From Nevskia sp. (GTDB lineage: Bacteria > Pseudomonadota > Gammaproteobacteria > Nevskiales > Nevskiaceae), in contig JADHNH010000025.1 of the NCBI GenBank assembly GCA_016779605.1, forward strand, positions 1 through 38,968: a stretch of 38,968 bases of DNA. The letters are read 5' to 3'. The notes under the pieces were generated by a model that saw only the letters and a program-made list of their open reading frames with translations, was not told where the DNA came from and did not search any database. The first letter of the stretch is position 1; every line of letters starts with the position of its first letter. The translations under genes and the position numbers were made by a program. Shown piece after piece: positions 16,780 through 25,171 of the stretch.

Positions 16780-19665
16780 TCAGATGTACAGGCGCGCTTC
16801 GCCGGCGCCATCGACATTGCCGGCGCAACGGCCGCACAGCAACGGATGTTCCGGCCGATGGCCGACGTCCGCGCGGCGCTGCCAGCAGCGCGCGCATTTC
16901 GGCGCCGCGGTGGGCTGCGCGTCGATCCACAGGGCCCCCGGCGCATCCCCGGCGCCTGCCTCCAGCTTCGCCTCCGCCGCCGCAGCGCTGCGCTGCGCCG
17001 CCGGCAGCACCCGTGCCTCGGAGGTGAGGAACCAGAAGCGCAGCTCCTCGCCGACCGCGGCGAGCGATTCGAACATGGCGCCGTCGGCATGCAGGCTGAG
17101 GCTGGCGTCCAGGCCGGAGCCGATCTGCTCGCGTGCCCGCAGGTCCTCCAGCACCTTCTTCACCGCTTCGCGCGCGGCGAGCAGCCGCGGCCAGTGCGCG
17201 CCGTCGAAGGCCGGCGCGGCGGCGGCCGGGAACGCGTGCCAGGTCTGCGCAAACACCGACTGCTCCGGCAGGCTGCGCCCGCCGCCCGGCAGCAGCCGCC
17301 AAATTTCGTCGGCGGTGAAGGACAGGATCGGCGCGATCCAGCGCACCAGCGCCTCGGCGATGTGGAACAGCGCGGTTTGCGCCGAGCGCCGGCCGCGGCT
17401 CGCGGTGGGCATGGTGTAAAGGCGGTCCTTGAGGATATCCAGGTAGAGTCCGCCGAGGTCCACCACGCAGTAGTTGTGCAGCTTCTGGTAGACCAGGTGG
17501 AACTGCGCGTCGCGGTAGGCCGCCACCAGCTCTTCCTGCAGCCGGCGCGCGTTGTCCAGCGCCCAGCGGTCCAGCGCCAGCAGCTCGTCCGGCGCCAGCA
17601 GGTGCGCGGCGGGATCGAAGCCGTGCAGGTTGCCCAGCAGGTAGCGCGCGGTGTTGCGGATGCGGCGGTAGGCGTCGGCGACGCGCTTGAGCAGATTGTC
17701 GGAGATGGCGATCTCGCCGCTGTAGTCGGACGCCGCCACCCACAGGCGCAGCACGTCGGCGCCCAGCGTCTTGGTCACCTGCTGCGGCGCCACCACGTTG
17801 CCGAGCGACTTGGACATCTTGCGGCCCTGCTCGTCCACCGTGAAGCCGTGCGTGAGCACCGCCTTGTACGGCGAGCGGCCGCGCATCGCCACGCAGGTAA
17901 GCAGGCTGGACTGGAACCAGCCGCGGTGCTGGTCCGAACCTTCCAGGTACATGTCGGCCTGCGGCGCCAGGCCGGCGGCGTCGATCACGCCGGGATTGGT
18001 CGAGACGAAGGCGCACTGGTGGGCGGCGCCGGAGTCGAACCACACGTCCAGCGTGTCCGGGCACTTGTCGTAATGCTCCGCCTCGGCGCCGATCCAGTCG
18101 GCCGCACTGGAGCCGAACCAGGCTTCCAGCCCCTGGGTTTCCACGCGCCGGGCGAGCTCGCGCAGCAAGGCCGGCGTGCGCGGATGCAGGGTCTGCTTTT
18201 CCTTGTGCACCAGCAGCGCCAGCGGCACGCCCCAGAAGCGCTGGCGCGAAATGCACCAGTCCGGCCGGCCCGCCACCATCTCGCGGATGCGGTTTTCGCC
18301 CCAGTCCGGAATCCAGCGCGTGCTGGCGATGGCTTCCAGCGCCTGGCCGCGCAGGTTGCGCGCATCCATCGCCACGAACCACTGCGGCGTGGCGCGGAAG
18401 ATCAGCGGCGTCTTGTGGCGCCAGCAATGCGGGTAGCTGTGCGTGATCCGCTCCTGGTGCAGCAGCGCGCCGGCCGCACGCAGCGCCTCCAGGATCGGCT
18501 CGTCGGCCTTGCGCACATGCAAGCCGCCCACCACCGGCGTGTTCGGCAGGAAGCGGCCGTCGGCGCCCACCGGGTTGTCCACCGGCAGGCCGTATTGCTG
18601 CCCGGCCACGTAGTCCTCCACGCCGTGCGCCGGCGCGGTGTGCACCAGCCCGGTGCCGGCATCCAGCGTGACGTGGCCGCCCAGGATCACCGGCACCAGC
18701 CGCGGCGCGAACGGATGCTGCAGCTGCAGCCCTTCCAGCGCCGCACCGGCAGCGCGGCCCAGCACTTCCGGACGGGCCACGCCGTAGCGCGCCGCCGCCG
18801 CCTCGAGCAGGCCTTCGGCCACCACCAGCTGCCCGGCCGCGCCAGTATCGAACAGCACGTATTCCAGCTCCGGGTGCACCGCCACGGCCTGGTTGGCCGG
18901 CAGGGTCCAGGGTGTCGTGGTCCAGATCGCCACGCCGGCCGCGGCGGCCTCCGCACGCCCGAAACGGCGCTGCAGGTCGGCCGGGTCCGCGGCCATGAAG
19001 CGCACGTCGATCGCCTGCGACTGCTTGTCCTGGTACTCCACTTCGGCCTCGGCCAGCGAGGAGCCGCAGTCCAGGCACCAGTGCACCGGCTTGAAGCCGC
19101 GCACCACGTGGCCGTTCTCGACGATGCGCGCCAGCACCCTGAGCTGCTCGGCCTCGTAGACCGGGTTCATGGTCAGGTAAGGCTTTTCCCAGTCGGCCAG
19201 CACGCCCAGCCGCTTGAAGTCGGCGCGCTGGCGGCCGATCTGCTCCTCGGCATAGGCGCGGCACCTGGCGCGAAAGGCGGGAGCGTCGAGCTTTTCGCCG
19301 ACCTTGCCGAACTTCTTCTCCACCTGCAGCTCGATCGGCAGCCCGTGGCAGTCCCAGCCGGGCACGAAGGCCGCCTGGAAGCCGTCCAGGCGCGCCGCCT
19401 TCACCACCATGTCCTTGAGCGCCTTGTTCACCGCATGGCCGATATGGATGTCGCCGTTGGCGTACGGCGGGCCGTCGACGAACCAGTACAGCGGCCGCCC
19501 CTGCGTGGCCTGCTGCACGCGGTCGTAGAGCCGCTCAGCCTCCCAGCGCTCCAGGATCTGCGGCTCGCGCTGCGCCAGGTGCGCCTGCATCGGGAAATCC
19601 GTCTGCGGCAGGTTCAGCGTGGTCTTGTAGGTATTGACGTCTTGGTTCACGGTGTGGACGGTCAT
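16780..19665 (-). CDS. ileS: Isoleucyl-tRNA synthetase
   Basis: A 961-residue class I aminoacyl-tRNA synthetase. HIGH is at residues 74-77 and KMSKS at 616-620; the editing domain (WTTTPWTLPANQA near 248) separates them. Four C-terminal cysteines (924, 927, 944, 947) form the zinc site seen in the bacterial type of the enzyme. Length is normal. The ATG at 19665 overlaps the TGA of ribF (ATGA), and lspA follows closely, so ribF, ileS and lspA are one transcription unit. Confidence 0.97.
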   Translation of the reverse strand: MTVHTVNQDVNTYKTTLNLPQTDFPMQAHLAQREPQILERWEAERLYDRVQQATQGRPLYWFVDGPPYANGDIHIGHAVNKALKDMVVKAARLDGFQAAFVPGWDCHGLPIELQVEKKFGKVGEKLDAPAFRARCRAYAEEQIGRQRADFKRLGVLADWEKPYLTMNPVYEAEQLRVLARIVENGHVVRGFKPVHWCLDCGSSLAEAEVEYQDKQSQAIDVRFMAADPADLQRRFGRAEAAAAGVAIWTTTPWTLPANQAVAVHPELEYVLFDTGAAGQLVVAEGLLEAAAARYGVARPEVLGRAAGAALEGLQLQHPFAPRLVPVILGGHVTLDAGTGLVHTAPAHGVEDYVAGQQYGLPVDNPVGADGRFLPNTPVVGGLHVRKADEPILEALRAAGALLHQERITHSYPHCWRHKTPLIFRATPQWFVAMDARNLRGQALEAIASTRWIPDWGENRIREMVAGRPDWCISRQRFWGVPLALLVHKEKQTLHPRTPALLRELARRVETQGLEAWFGSSAADWIGAEAEHYDKCPDTLDVWFDSGAAHQCAFVSTNPGVIDAAGLAPQADMYLEGSDQHRGWFQSSLLTCVAMRGRSPYKAVLTHGFTVDEQGRKMSKSLGNVVAPQQVTKTLGADVLRLWVAASDYSGEIAISDNLLKRVADAYRRIRNTARYLLGNLHGFDPAAHLLAPDELLALDRWALDNARRLQEELVAAYRDAQFHLVYQKLHNYCVVDLGGLYLDILKDRLYTMPTASRGRRSAQTALFHIAEALVRWIAPILSFTADEIWRLLPGGGRSLPEQSVFAQTWHAFPAAAAPAFDGAHWPRLLAAREAVKKVLEDLRAREQIGSGLDASLSLHADGAMFESLAAVGEELRFWFLTSEARVLPAAQRSAAAAEAKLEAGAGDAPGALWIDAQPTAAPKCARCWQRRADVGHRPEHPLLCGRCAGNVDGAGEARLYI

Positions 19666-20600
19666 GCCGCGGTCGTTTCAAGAATCCTGCGCGCCTGCTC
19701 GCCGTCGGCCTGCATCTGCGCGGCCAGCACGTCGAGCGAGTCGAACTTCATCTGCGGGCGCAGGTACTGCCAGAACTCGATCTCCAGCTCGGCACCGTAC
19801 AGCGACACCGGCGGGCCGAACACATGCGTCTCCAGCAGGCAGGCGGTGTTGCCCAGGGTCGGGCGCACGCCCAGGCTGGCCACGCCCGGTGCGCCTTGCG
19901 GACAGTCCGGCCAATACGCGCGCACGGCGTAAACGCCGTGCGCCAGCGCGGGCCGGTGGCGCATCACCAGGTTGGCGGTCGGCATGCCCAGCTTGCGGCC
20001 GAGCTGCAGGCCGCGCCGCACGCGGCCGACCACGCGGTAGCGCCGGCCCAGCAGCTGCTGCGCGTGCGCCAGGTCCGGCTTGGCCAGGGCCTCGCGCAAC
20101 GCGGTGGAGCTGCAGCGCTCGCCGTCGTTGCGCACGCTGCCCAGGCCTTCGGCGGTGAAGCCCGAAGCGGCGCCGATCCGCTGCAGCAGCGCCAGGTCGC
20201 CGCGGCGGCCGCTGCCGAAGCGGAAGTCCTCCCCCACCACCAGGGCGCGCGCGCCGAGCCCGCGCACCAGGATCAGGTCGACGAACTCCGCCGGCTCCAG
20301 GCAGGCCAGCCGGCGGTCGAAATGCAGCAGCAGCAGCCGGTCGATGCCGGCGCGCTGCAGGTAGCGCAGCTTGCCGCGGAACCCGGCGATGCGCGGCGGC
20401 GCCGTGTGCGGGGCGAAGAATTCGCGCGGCATCGGCTCGAACAGCATCACCGTCGACGGCAGGCGGTGTTCGCGCGCCAGCTCGATCAGCCGCCCGACCA
20501 GCGCCGAGTGCCCGCGGTGCATGCCGTCGAAGTTGCCGATCGAAACCACGCATCCGCGATGGCGGGAAGCCAGGTTATGAAGGCCGCGGATCAGCTCCAT
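19662..20600 (-). CDS. ribF: Bifunctional riboflavin kinase / FAD synthetase
   Basis: A 312-residue RibF that phosphorylates riboflavin to FMN and adenylates FMN to FAD. The N-terminal nucleotidyltransferase contains IGNFDGMHRGH near residues 21-31 and a central RNDGERCSSTALR segment; the C-terminal flavokinase has RKLGMPTANL. The start fits the usual MxLIRGLHNL opening. No Shine-Dalgarno sequence is evident. It lies 79 bases downstream of murJ in the same direction, with a perfect TATAAT hexamer between them. Confidence 0.95.
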   Translation of the reverse strand: MELIRGLHNLASRHRGCVVSIGNFDGMHRGHSALVGRLIELAREHRLPSTVMLFEPMPREFFAPHTAPPRIAGFRGKLRYLQRAGIDRLLLLHFDRRLACLEPAEFVDLILVRGLGARALVVGEDFRFGSGRRGDLALLQRIGAASGFTAEGLGSVRNDGERCSSTALREALAKPDLAHAQQLLGRRYRVVGRVRRGLQLGRKLGMPTANLVMRHRPALAHGVYAVRAYWPDCPQGAPGVASLGVRPTLGNTACLLETHVFGPPVSLYGAELEIEFWQYLRPQMKFDSLDVLAAQMQADGEQARRILETTAA

Positions 20601-20638
20601 TGGGGGCGGTGGCGTGTGGACGCGCGATCGAAAGCGCG

Positions 20639-20644
20639 ATTATA
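20639..20644 (-). promoter_or_regulatory. TATAAT hexamer upstream of ribF
   Basis: A perfect -10 hexamer on the minus strand, about 39 bases before the ribF start. No acceptable -35 lies 16-18 bases upstream, so this is at most half a promoter; it might give ribF-ileS-lspA some transcription independent of murJ. Confidence 0.3.
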
Positions 20645-20679
20645 CAGGCAGCAACCCGCCGCCCTTGGCCGGAGCGGGA

Positions 20680-22236
20680 CTATGCCGCCGGCTCCGCCCG
20701 CGGCCGGAAATGCGCCGGGCGCAGGCCCAGCACCCAGAGGGCGGCGAAATACACGGCCGCGGCCGCGCAGACGATCGCGGTGATGCGATATGCACGCTCG
20801 AACGAAGTTGCCGCCAGCCAGCGCTGCAGCCCGCCGGCCTGCCACAGCACGAACGCCGACATGGCGCCGGCGGCGGCCAGCAGCCGCAGGGAGAAGCGGC
20901 CCCAGCCGGCGCCCGGCCGGTAGACGCCGTCGCGCTTCAGGCGCCGCAGCAGCAGCATGGAATTGATCCAGGCGGTGAGTGAAGTGGAGAACGCGAACAC
21001 CACGTGCGCCGCCGGCAGCGCCAGCCAGCGCGCCAGACCGAACAGCAGCACGCTGGCGGCCATGCCCACCAGCAGCGCGGTCACCGCCGAGCGCACCGGC
21101 ACGCGGGTTTCCTGGCGCGCGTAAAAGCCCGGCACCAGCACCTTGACCAGCGAAAAGCCCATGAAGCCCAGGCCATAGGCCCACACGACATAGGTGGTCA
21201 TGCGCACGTCGTTGGCGCCGAAGCGGCCGTGGCCGAAGATCGTCGCCACCAGCGGCCCGCCCAGCAGCACCAGGCCCAGCGCCGAAGGCACGCCCAGCAG
21301 CAGCATGGTGCGCAGGCCCCAGTCCAGGGTGTCGGAGAAATCCCGCGCGGAGCGCTGCGCGTGCTGCGCCGACAGCGATGGCATGATCACGGTGCCGACG
21401 GCGATGCTGAAGATGCCGGTGGGAAACTCCATCAGGCGGCTGCCGAAATTGAGCCAGCTCACCGCGCCGCTGCCGACCAGGGTGGCCAGGCTGGTGTTGA
21501 GCAGCAGGCTGATCTGCGCCACCGACGAGCCCACCAGCACCGGCAGCATCAGGCCGACGATGCGGCGCACCGGCGGCTCGCTCCAGCCCCAGCGCGGCCA
21601 GGCCAGCAGCCGCAGCCGCGCCAGCGCGGGCACCTGGAACAGGAACTGGAGGATGCCGGCGACGAACACCCCGTACGCCAGCATCGGCACCGAATCCGGG
21701 TCGATCAGCGCCGAGCCGATGATGCACAGGTTGAGGATAACCGGGGTGAACGCCGGGATCGCGAACAGGCCGTAGATGTTGAGGATGCTGCCGGCCATCG
21801 AGGTCAGCGAGATGAACATCAGGTACGGAAAGGTCCAGCGCAGCAGGCTGGCGCCCAGGGCCGCCTGCGCCGGGTCGTGCTTGAAGCCGGGCGCGAACAG
21901 CCAGACCAGCAGCGGCGCTGCCAGGCAGCCGACCAGGGTGATCGCCGACAGCACGGCGCCCAGGGTGCCCATCACCACCGCGGTGAGGTCGCGCACGTCC
22001 TCCAGCGGCCGCTCCTGGCGGGTCTTGGTGAACACCGGGATGAAGGCCTGCGAAAAGGCACCCTCGGCGAACATGCGCCGGCCGAGGTTGGGGATCATCT
22101 GGGCGACGAAAAAGGCGTCCAGCTTCGGGCCGCCGAACACCGCGGCGAGCATGACATCGCGCACCAGGCCGAGGATGCGCGACAGCAGGGTCAGCGCGCT
22201 GACCACGCCGGTGGATTTGAACAGGGCTTTGGACAT
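20680..22236 (-). CDS. murJ: Lipid II flippase MurJ (MviN)
   Basis: A 518-residue polytopic membrane protein of the MOP superfamily, with about 14 hydrophobic segments, that moves lipid II across the inner membrane for peptidoglycan synthesis. The opening MSKALFKSTGVVSALTLLSR and the RILGLVRD and FAEGAFSQAFIPVF segments are family hallmarks. I chose the ATG at 22236 for its match to the usual N-terminus and an adjoining GGCGGA; an in-frame ATG at 22281 adds 15 residues with no counterpart in the family. It is divergent from rpsT and upstream of ribF, as in P. aeruginosa. Confidence 0.95.
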   Translation of the reverse strand: MSKALFKSTGVVSALTLLSRILGLVRDVMLAAVFGGPKLDAFFVAQMIPNLGRRMFAEGAFSQAFIPVFTKTRQERPLEDVRDLTAVVMGTLGAVLSAITLVGCLAAPLLVWLFAPGFKHDPAQAALGASLLRWTFPYLMFISLTSMAGSILNIYGLFAIPAFTPVILNLCIIGSALIDPDSVPMLAYGVFVAGILQFLFQVPALARLRLLAWPRWGWSEPPVRRIVGLMLPVLVGSSVAQISLLLNTSLATLVGSGAVSWLNFGSRLMEFPTGIFSIAVGTVIMPSLSAQHAQRSARDFSDTLDWGLRTMLLLGVPSALGLVLLGGPLVATIFGHGRFGANDVRMTTYVVWAYGLGFMGFSLVKVLVPGFYARQETRVPVRSAVTALLVGMAASVLLFGLARWLALPAAHVVFAFSTSLTAWINSMLLLRRLKRDGVYRPGAGWGRFSLRLLAAAGAMSAFVLWQAGGLQRWLAATSFERAYRITAIVCAAAAVYFAALWVLGLRPAHFRPRAEPAA

Positions 22237-22280
22237 TCCGCCGGTGCTGGATTGCTGCCGCCGGCACGCGGCGGCTGACA

Positions 22281-22309
22281 TTGACAGGGATGGGGACTGC
22301 GCAGATACT
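22281..22309 (+). promoter_or_regulatory. Predicted sigma70 promoter of rpsT
   Basis: A perfect TTGACA (22281-22286) is followed by a 17-base spacer and GATACT (22304-22309). Transcription would begin near 22316, giving rpsT an AT-rich leader of about 90 bases. Confidence 0.6.
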
Positions 22310-22407
22310 ACGCGACTTTGATCGGTCCCGTCAGCCGCCGGCTGGTAGGACTAATCGCTGATTTTCAACGATTTTTGGGTTTTCCAAACGAGTCCCGGAG
22401 TTTAGCC

Positions 22408-22671
22408 TTGGCCAATACCACGCAGGCGCGCAAGCGCGCTCGCCAATCCGAAACGCGCCGCGAGCGCAATGCCAGCCAACGTTCGATGCTGCGCAGCACC
22501 ATCAAGAAGGTCGTCAAGGCGATCGAAACCAAGGACAAGGCCGCCGCCGAGTCGGCCTACAAGGAGATGGTGCCGGTGCTGGACCGCTATTCCACCCGCG
22601 GCATGATCCACAAGAACAAGGCCGCACGCCACAAGAGCCGCCTGTCCGCGCACATCAAGTCGCTGGCCTGA
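22408..22671 (+). CDS. rpsT: 30S ribosomal protein S20
   Basis: An 87-residue S20 with the standard opening [17 protein letters not shown] and a basic helical body. The start codon is TTG at 22408: it sits exactly where the family's initiator is expected and GGAG (22397-22400) lies seven bases before it. E. coli rpsT also starts with UUG, which is tied to translational autocontrol by S20, so the same may hold here. It is a single-gene unit between its own promoter and a strong terminator. Confidence 0.96.
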   Translation: MANTTQARKRARQSETRRERNASQRSMLRSTIKKVVKAIETKDKAAAESAYKEMVPVLDRYSTRGMIHKNKAARHKSRLSAHIKSLA

Positions 22672-22703
22672 GCGCCGCGACGCGCAAGGCAAAGCGGTAA
22701 AGG

Positions 22704-22732
22704 AAAAAGGGAGCCGCCGGCTCCCTTTTTTT
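22704..22732. terminator. Bidirectional intrinsic terminator between rpsT and the luxR-type gene
   Basis: GGGAGCC (22709-22715) and GGCTCCC (22719-22725) form a perfect stem with a 3-base loop. Seven T follow on the plus strand and AAAAA precedes, so the hairpin has a T tract on both strands and can end rpsT (plus) and the LuxR-type gene (minus). Confidence 0.88.
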
Positions 22733-22782
22733 GCGCCCGGCGCCATCCGCCGGGAGGAATACGCACAGGCTACCGGGGTCCT

Positions 22783-23559
22783 TCAGGGATCGATGATTCC
22801 CAGGAACGTCGCCTTGGCGGCGGCGTGGGCGCAGTTGGCCGCGCCGAGCTTGGCGATGGCATGCTTCAGGTGCACCCGCACCGTCTCCACCGAGCGTCCC
22901 AGGATCAGCGCGGTGTTCTCCGCGGTCTTGCCGCGCGCCGCCCAGGCCAGGCACTCGACTTCGCGGTCGCTGAGCGAGGTGAAGCTGCTCGGTGCGCGGC
23001 GCAGCCGCTTCTCCGACGCCGCGTTGTGGAAATAGTGGGCGACGGCGAAGAGGTTGCGCGACACCTGCTCGTCGATGCGGCCGTCGCGCTGCGGCGGGCG
23101 CCCGCCGATGCCGCTGACGAAAGCCAGCTGTCCCGCCGGCAGGCGGATCGGGATGGTGACGCCCTGGTGCATCTGCTGGCTGCCGAGGAAGTCCAGGCAG
23201 CTGCGCTCGTCCGCGCTCAGGTCGGAGCGCTGCTGCACCTTCCACCAGTCCACCCACAGGTCGTTGCCGTGCAGGCAGGCGTGGTAGTACGGGTCGTTGG
23301 TGCTGTGCCGCTGCCACTTCCCGGCCCAGTCGCGCGGGAAGTTGCGCGTCTCCAGCGGCGGCGACGCCCACTGGCCGTCGCGCAGCAGGCAGACCGGCAC
23401 GTAGGAATAGTCCACCATGTCGAAGCCCAGGCGGCGCACCGCGCCGTGCAGCACGTCCATGGCCGCGTCGATGTGGTTCACCTGCTCCAGCTCGGAGGCG
23501 AACCGGCACATGAGCCCGGCTGGATCTTCCAGAGTCCGCTGCTGTGCAGGATCGTTCAT
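22783..23559 (-). CDS. LuxR family regulator with autoinducer-binding domain (solo)
   Basis: A 258-residue regulator: an N-terminal autoinducer-binding domain (about 15-175) and a C-terminal LuxR helix-turn-helix (about 190-250, SLSDREVECLAWAARGKTAENTA). Of the six residues that line the acyl-homoserine lactone pocket in TraR/LasR, Trp78, Asp89, Pro90, a Trp at 102-106 and Gly133 are kept, but the Tyr61 equivalent is Trp82. No luxI-type synthase is in the window, so this is a solo whose ligand may not be a standard lactone. The ATG at 23559 has GGAGG six bases upstream. It is divergent from an amidase gene. Confidence 0.88.
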   Translation of the reverse strand: MNDPAQQRTLEDPAGLMCRFASELEQVNHIDAAMDVLHGAVRRLGFDMVDYSYVPVCLLRDGQWASPPLETRNFPRDWAGKWQRHSTNDPYYHACLHGNDLWVDWWKVQQRSDLSADERSCLDFLGSQQMHQGVTIPIRLPAGQLAFVSGIGGRPPQRDGRIDEQVSRNLFAVAHYFHNAASEKRLRRAPSSFTSLSDREVECLAWAARGKTAENTALILGRSVETVRVHLKHAIAKLGAANCAHAAAKATFLGIIDP

Positions 23560-23636
23560 TGTGGCCCTCCGCAGCAACGGTCAACCGCTCCCGTATGCGG
23601 CCGCGATTCTGTTTTCTCGCCCGCTTCGGCAAGTCT

Positions 23637-23664
23637 TCTATACCCAAATCTAGGGAATTGTCCA
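23637..23664 (-). promoter_or_regulatory. Predicted promoter of the luxR-type gene with a dyad in the spacer
   Basis: On the minus strand TGGACA (23659-23664) and TATAGA (23637-23642) are separated by 16 bases. The spacer holds the imperfect dyad CCCAAATCTAGGG (23643-23655, plus strand). A protein bound there would sit between -35 and -10 and block transcription, suggesting autoregulation or control of both divergent genes. Confidence 0.5.
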
Positions 23665-23721
23665 TCCCCGCCCGCCGTGCAAGCATCCGCTGGATCAACC
23701 GATTGATCGACGGAGGGCGTC

Positions 23722-25152
23722 ATGGGCAATGCGGACCTGGAACTGTGCTACCTCGGCGCTGCCGAGGCGATTGCCGCCTTCAAGGCGCGCAGGATTTCCC
23801 CGGTGGAGGTGCTGCAGGCGCAGATCGCCCGCGTCGAGGCGGTGAACGACAAGCTGAACGTGTTGACCTACAAGTATTTCGACCGCGCGCTGGAACAAGC
23901 CAAAGCCGCGGAAAAGGTCTACATGAACCCTGCGGCCACGCCGCGCCCGCTGGAAGGACTGAGCTGCGCGATCAAGGACTGGCATTCGGTCAAAGGCGAG
24001 ATCACCACGTACGGCTCCAAGGTATACCGCGATTTCCGCCCGGACCAGACCGCGCCGACCGTGCAACGGCTGCTCGACGCCGGCGCGATCATGCATTGCC
24101 GCACCACCACGCCGGAATTCGCGCATTCCGGCATCACCCACAGCCCGCTGTGGGGCGTGTCGCGTAATCCCTGGAACACTCGCTACAGCCCCGGCGGCTC
24201 CTCCGGCGGCGCCGGCGCTTCGCTGGCCGCGGGCTTCACCACCCTGGCCGACGGCACCGACGGCGGCGGCTCGGTGCGCATCCCGGCCTCGATCAACGGC
24301 GTGTACGGTTACAAGGCGCCGTGGGCGCGCAACCCGACCGACCGCGAGCACCCGGGCGAAACCCTGCTGCACTACGGCCCGCTTGCGCGCAGCGTGGCCG
24401 ACGCCGCGCTGATGCAGAACGTCATGTCCGGCCCGCACCCGGACGACCTCTACTCGCTGCGCGACCGCGTGGTGCTGCCGGCAAGCTTCGAGGGGATCAA
24501 GGGCTGGCGCGTCGCGCTGTCGATGGACCTCGGCTACTTCGAAGTGGACCCCGAGGTGCAGGCCAACACGCGCGCCGCGGCCGAGCGCTTCCGCAGCCTG
24601 GGCTGCGAGGTGGAGGAAGTGGACCTGGGCTGGACCGACGAGGTCGAGAAATCCTGGCGCATCACCTGGGAATCGCTGTTCCATGCCCTGGCCGGCAACC
24701 TGCTGCCGCAGTGGCGCAACGAGCTGGACCCGTTCGTGGTCAAAATCCTCGAGAACGGCGCCCGGCACACGGTGGCCGATTTCTACGCCATGCACCGCGT
24801 GCGCTACGAAATGTACGCCAGGCTGGAACCGATCCTGCAGCGCTGCAACGTGCTGATCTGCCCCACCGCCGCCATCCCCTCGTGCGTGGCCGAGCGCAGC
24901 AACGAAGACCCGCTGGTGATCAACGGCAAGCAGCGCACGCCGTACACCGGCTGGTTCATGACCTATCCGTTCAACATGCTCAGCCAGTGCCCGGTGATGA
25001 GCGTGCCCAGCGGCTTTTCGCCCAGCACCGGCGTTCCCACCGGCCTGCAGATCGTCGGGCGCACCTACGACGACCTGTCGGTATTCCGCGCCGCCGCGGC
25101 GCTCGAATCGGCCGGCAGCCACTGGAAGGAACGCCAGCGGCCGGCGCTATAA
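23722..25152 (+). CDS. Amidase (amidase signature family)
   Basis: A 476-residue amidase-signature enzyme that hydrolyses an amide or related bond via a Ser-cisSer-Lys triad. Lys85 (CAIKDWHS), Ser160/161 (SPGGSSGGAGAS) and Ser184 (GTDGGGSVRIPAS) are all present. It is annotated as GatA-like by family, but no gatB/gatC is nearby, so a role in tRNA amidation is unlikely and the substrate is unknown. The ATG has a strong GGAGGG upstream. Divergent from the LuxR-type gene and convergent with the MerR-type gene 19 bases beyond its end, where only a GC-rich palindrome is seen. Confidence 0.9.
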   Translation: MGNADLELCYLGAAEAIAAFKARRISPVEVLQAQIARVEAVNDKLNVLTYKYFDRALEQAKAAEKVYMNPAATPRPLEGLSCAIKDWHSVKGEITTYGSKVYRDFRPDQTAPTVQRLLDAGAIMHCRTTTPEFAHSGITHSPLWGVSRNPWNTRYSPGGSSGGAGASLAAGFTTLADGTDGGGSVRIPASINGVYGYKAPWARNPTDREHPGETLLHYGPLARSVADAALMQNVMSGPHPDDLYSLRDRVVLPASFEGIKGWRVALSMDLGYFEVDPEVQANTRAAAERFRSLGCEVEEVDLGWTDEVEKSWRITWESLFHALAGNLLPQWRNELDPFVVKILENGARHTVADFYAMHRVRYEMYARLEPILQRCNVLICPTAAIPSCVAERSNEDPLVINGKQRTPYTGWFMTYPFNMLSQCPVMSVPSGFSPSTGVPTGLQIVGRTYDDLSVFRAAAALESAGSHWKERQRPAL

Positions 25153-25171
25153 GCCGCGCCGCCGGCGCGCC

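Noticed and set aside
16453-19932. A long plus-strand open frame opposite ileS
   Set aside because: Shadow of IleS, which carries HIGH, KMSKS and the zinc cysteines on the minus strand.
25153-25171. A GC-rich palindrome between the convergent amidase and MerR-type genes
   Set aside because: It lacks a T tract on either strand, so I did not call it a terminator.
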